This document shows, piece by piece, positions 61,356 to 64,000 of a stretch of DNA of 64,000 bases (positions within the stretch are counted from its first letter, which is position 1; each line of letters begins with the position of its first letter). A program made the position numbers and the translations under genes. The notes under the pieces were generated by a model that did no database searches, had not been told where the DNA came from, and saw only the letters and a program-made list of their open reading frames with translations. The stretch is from Struthio camelus. Its lineage: Eukaryota; Chordata; Aves; Struthioniformes; Struthionidae. Location: the NCBI RefSeq assembly GCF_040807025.1, contig NC_090942.1:79341987-79405986 (forward strand). The letters are read 5' to 3'.

Positions 61356-64000
61356 ACGTAAGAGGCGTTTAATTTTAACAGGCGCAGGGAACGCTCTCCC
61401 TTGGATTTGATTTGGTTTTTATGCCTGCATCTTCACGTCTCGGCAGGAAAACAAAACGCTCGCCTCAGCTTTTAACACATTTATTTAAATATTTCTAAAT
61501 GAATAATCCCAGGGGGTGCGGTTCTTCCCCACTTACTGTTGATATTTTTAACCTACACTCAATTTCACGATTAGCCCTCCCATCCCTTTATTTCTATATC
61601 TATTTCCTACCTAAAAAAAAAAGAAAACAAAACAAAAAAGTGAAGTAATTTCTTCCTTTCAGCCTCCCGGGCAAGCAACTGTGGGGGTAGAAAATGCAAA
61701 TTCTTGGAAGCCCTCTGGGATTTTTTTTCTTTTCTTTTTCCCAAGGAAATCAGGTGCTCAGCCTCGAGCTTTAAAAGGAGAGGGGCACTCGGTCCTGACA
61801 AAGCAAACGCTTTTGCTAATGTGTAAGACAGGAGTTTTCCTGGCGATCCTTTCATAGAGGTTGTACCATATGCAAGGCAATAGCCCAGATCTCTGTCTCT
61901 CTGTCTCTCTTTTGCCTTTGTAATTACTTTAAGTTTCAGCTCCTCACCCCCATCACCCACCCCCTGCCGTTAACCTTGGATCCATAGTTTCCGCCGATGA
62001 CTCTCTGCTCCTTTTCTCCAGTACATCAGCTGCTACTTTTCATTTCATGGCTCACTGGTGAAACTCTTGAACTCTTTTCTCTTTACGTGTCCAACCTGTT
62101 TTTTCCCCTAGATGCTTTTGACTTTTCTCAAGGTCTTGTCTTTTATCTCATTAAAGCCATGCTTGCTCACTACTACATGCTCTGCACGTGTGTTTTAAAA
62201 GGGCTGGGGAAGGAGGAGGAAGTAGGCTGGCGTGTCCAAGCAGCCGGGGATGCAAGATCGCCAGGCAGCCGAGAAAGCAGGCGGGGGGGCCTTTGGCCAG
62301 CCCTTCTTGCCTTGCTCCCGAAGGTGGAGGAGAAGGGGGGCGCATGGCCGCAGCTCTCCGGGATGGGTGCTTTGTTCTAAAAACAGGACTGGCAAAGTGC
62401 AGCCAAGTTAATCCCGCCGTTCACGCACTGACACTGCAGATCAGGGCTAGCTCAGGACTACCGTAACTCAAAGAAAGCACAGAAAGGAAAGCTCCACCCC
62501 TCCAGGTCCACGGGAATGATTTTACAGCCCCCCCTCATCCTTCAGCCTCCCGTGGAGGGGTGTGCATTGGCTGGCTAAACATTACACCGCTCTGGGTTCT
62601 CCAGCGTTTGTATGGCTGGCGATACTGCTCCGGCCGTAAAGTGTTCACCGCTGTGGGGTTGGGGTTTTTTGTCTTTTAATAACCAAAGCAGGAAACGGCA
62701 GAGATTACATGAAAGGACTGATCAGCAAGCGCTCGTCACTGTGGTGGGTGGGGGAAGGGAGACACATCGACTTGATTTAGTGACTGACTTGGGAAAACAT
62801 GCTTTGACTGTGGAAAGGGTCTGTTTGGGGGGAAGGGAGAGGGAGGAAGGGTTAACGAAGGAGCAGCTGGTGAGATGAACAGGCAGCCCTAGAAAATCAA
62901 CCCTGCCATCCGTTCCCTGAACCGGGGCTGGAGGCAAGCCTGGGGAGCAGCTCCCCTAAACAGCTCTACCTCTAGGTCAGCCGGGTGGAGAAAGCCGGGA
63001 GCCATTGCCATTGCACAGGGCCTGGATCTCCAGCTCAGAAGAAACCATTAGGACACTCCCCAACTTTGTCCATCAGCCCGAGTCCCCCTGCCCTCAGCCT
63101 CGCCCCGAGCGTCTCAAAGGGTAACCAGGGCAGGTGTGGTTACCACCTCTGTTTCTCCTCTCAGAACTGCCCTGCTTTTCACGTGTCCTCCAAACCCTTG
63201 AGTCAAAAATGAGTTTAGGATTAGGATTGACTTGATCTCTCCCTCCCACACACTCTGAAAAACACTGCTGCCATTTTTAACTTAGAAGCACATACTTTTT
63301 CTGTTGTTAGCTGCCATCCTTAGTCTCTCTCCTGTTTTCCAACTCAGGGCAGTGACTCGGTGTCTCTTAGAGAAGCCAGCACAAGCCATGGCTTGTTCAT
63401 GGTGTGTAGGGACATGGTACTGCCCATACTACTCTCAGCCACGGACTCAGACAGGAGAAAGTTGCAAGAAGCACTTGAGTGTACAAGTGGGAAATCATCT
63501 CCCTGTGGGAAGGTGTCTTCCAGTGAGAACTTAGGGCTTATCTGTGTCCCTGAGCCAGGTAGACCTGAGCCAGGGCTGCCTGCAGTAAGCTGAGCCTGGA
63601 TGAGGAGACACCCTAGTTACCTGGGCTAGTGGAGACTTAGGCCAAGGAGCAGGTGAGCCTGTGAGCTACGCTTCCCAACATGGCTGGTAAATCTAGTGTT
63701 GAGCCCCTCCAAGTGGTGGAGTGAAGGGAAGTGTGGAGATTAGGAACGCAGCCTCTCCCTCTGCAAAACATGCGAGGCAGCTGAAGATAGCTGGGAGGAA
63801 GTTGACAGAGGGCAAATGGCATATTGCAGTGGGGGATAGAGCAGGAACCTAGCATTGCTGCAATGGGACTGTGTGGGAGGGTGGCTCACAAATCCATAGG
63901 GAAATGGACTTTAATAGTTCCACTGTACACCATTTGCTGAAAGAGAGAATGGAGACGCCTCCTCCAAGGAGAGGCTTTCAAACGGAAATCCACAGGGTCT
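61356..64000. other. Right flank of the 61-kb CpG island, no exon recognised
   Basis: Mixed sequence with GC-richer patches at 62180-62380 and 62900-63150. Open frames up to 127 codons are present without recognisable domains. If the 61-kb island is a rightward promoter, this would be its first exon and intron. Confidence 0.4.

Noticed and set aside
1..64000. tRNA, rRNA or other structured RNA genes
   Set aside because: No B-box (GGTTCGAATCC-like) or other clear structural RNA signature was noticed; a covariance-model scan was not possible.

Overview
The window looks like a vertebrate nuclear genome segment, most likely from a bird. It is AT-rich and gene-poor, has CpG islands at promoters, contains one clear CR1-type LINE relic and a few old amniote SINE-like fragments, and is otherwise sparse in repeats. 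There is no bacterial, viral or plasmid organisation. The species call is an inference from repeat type and density; a turtle or crocodilian is less likely but not excluded.

Only one protein-coding gene is recognised with confidence. The 5' end of PHF21B (PHD finger protein 21B, paralogue of PHF21A/BHC80) lies on the minus strand. Its first three coding exons fall within 1.13 kb: exon 1 at 42537-42590, a 33-nt exon 2 at 41808-41840 and exon 3 at 41459-41524. All junctions are phase 0 with GT/AG ends, and together they encode 51 residues of the N-terminal helix shared by PHF21A and PHF21B. The rest of the gene (proline-rich region, PHD finger, C-terminal coiled coil) was not found, so positions 1-41458 are read as the first large intron. 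A strong CpG-island promoter with an NRF1 site, GC boxes and a (GC)n tract lies at about 42.3-43.7 kb.

The most interesting regulatory feature is a second CpG island at 40.19-40.72 kb, inside that intron. It carries two RE1/NRSE (REST-binding) sequences: a nearly consensus site at 40601-40621 and a split, expanded-spacing site at 40294-40320. PHF21A belongs to the LSD1-CoREST-HDAC complex that REST recruits, so a PHF21-family gene with its own RE1 pair suggests a regulatory loop. Intron 1 also holds GGGGCC hexanucleotide repeats in the sense orientation and long UG-rich repeats just upstream of the short exon 2. That exon appears to be skipped in the human reference PHF21B.

Right of the promoter (43.7-61.0 kb) is non-coding flank with a CR1 fragment at about 49.26-50.16 kb. 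A third, small CpG island with a ZNF143/THAP11-like (SBS) motif lies at about 61.05-61.25 kb. Human synteny places NUP50 upstream of PHF21B on the opposite strand, so this may be the NUP50 promoter, but no NUP50 coding exon was seen. The remaining open frames are best explained as chance or GC-bias artefacts.
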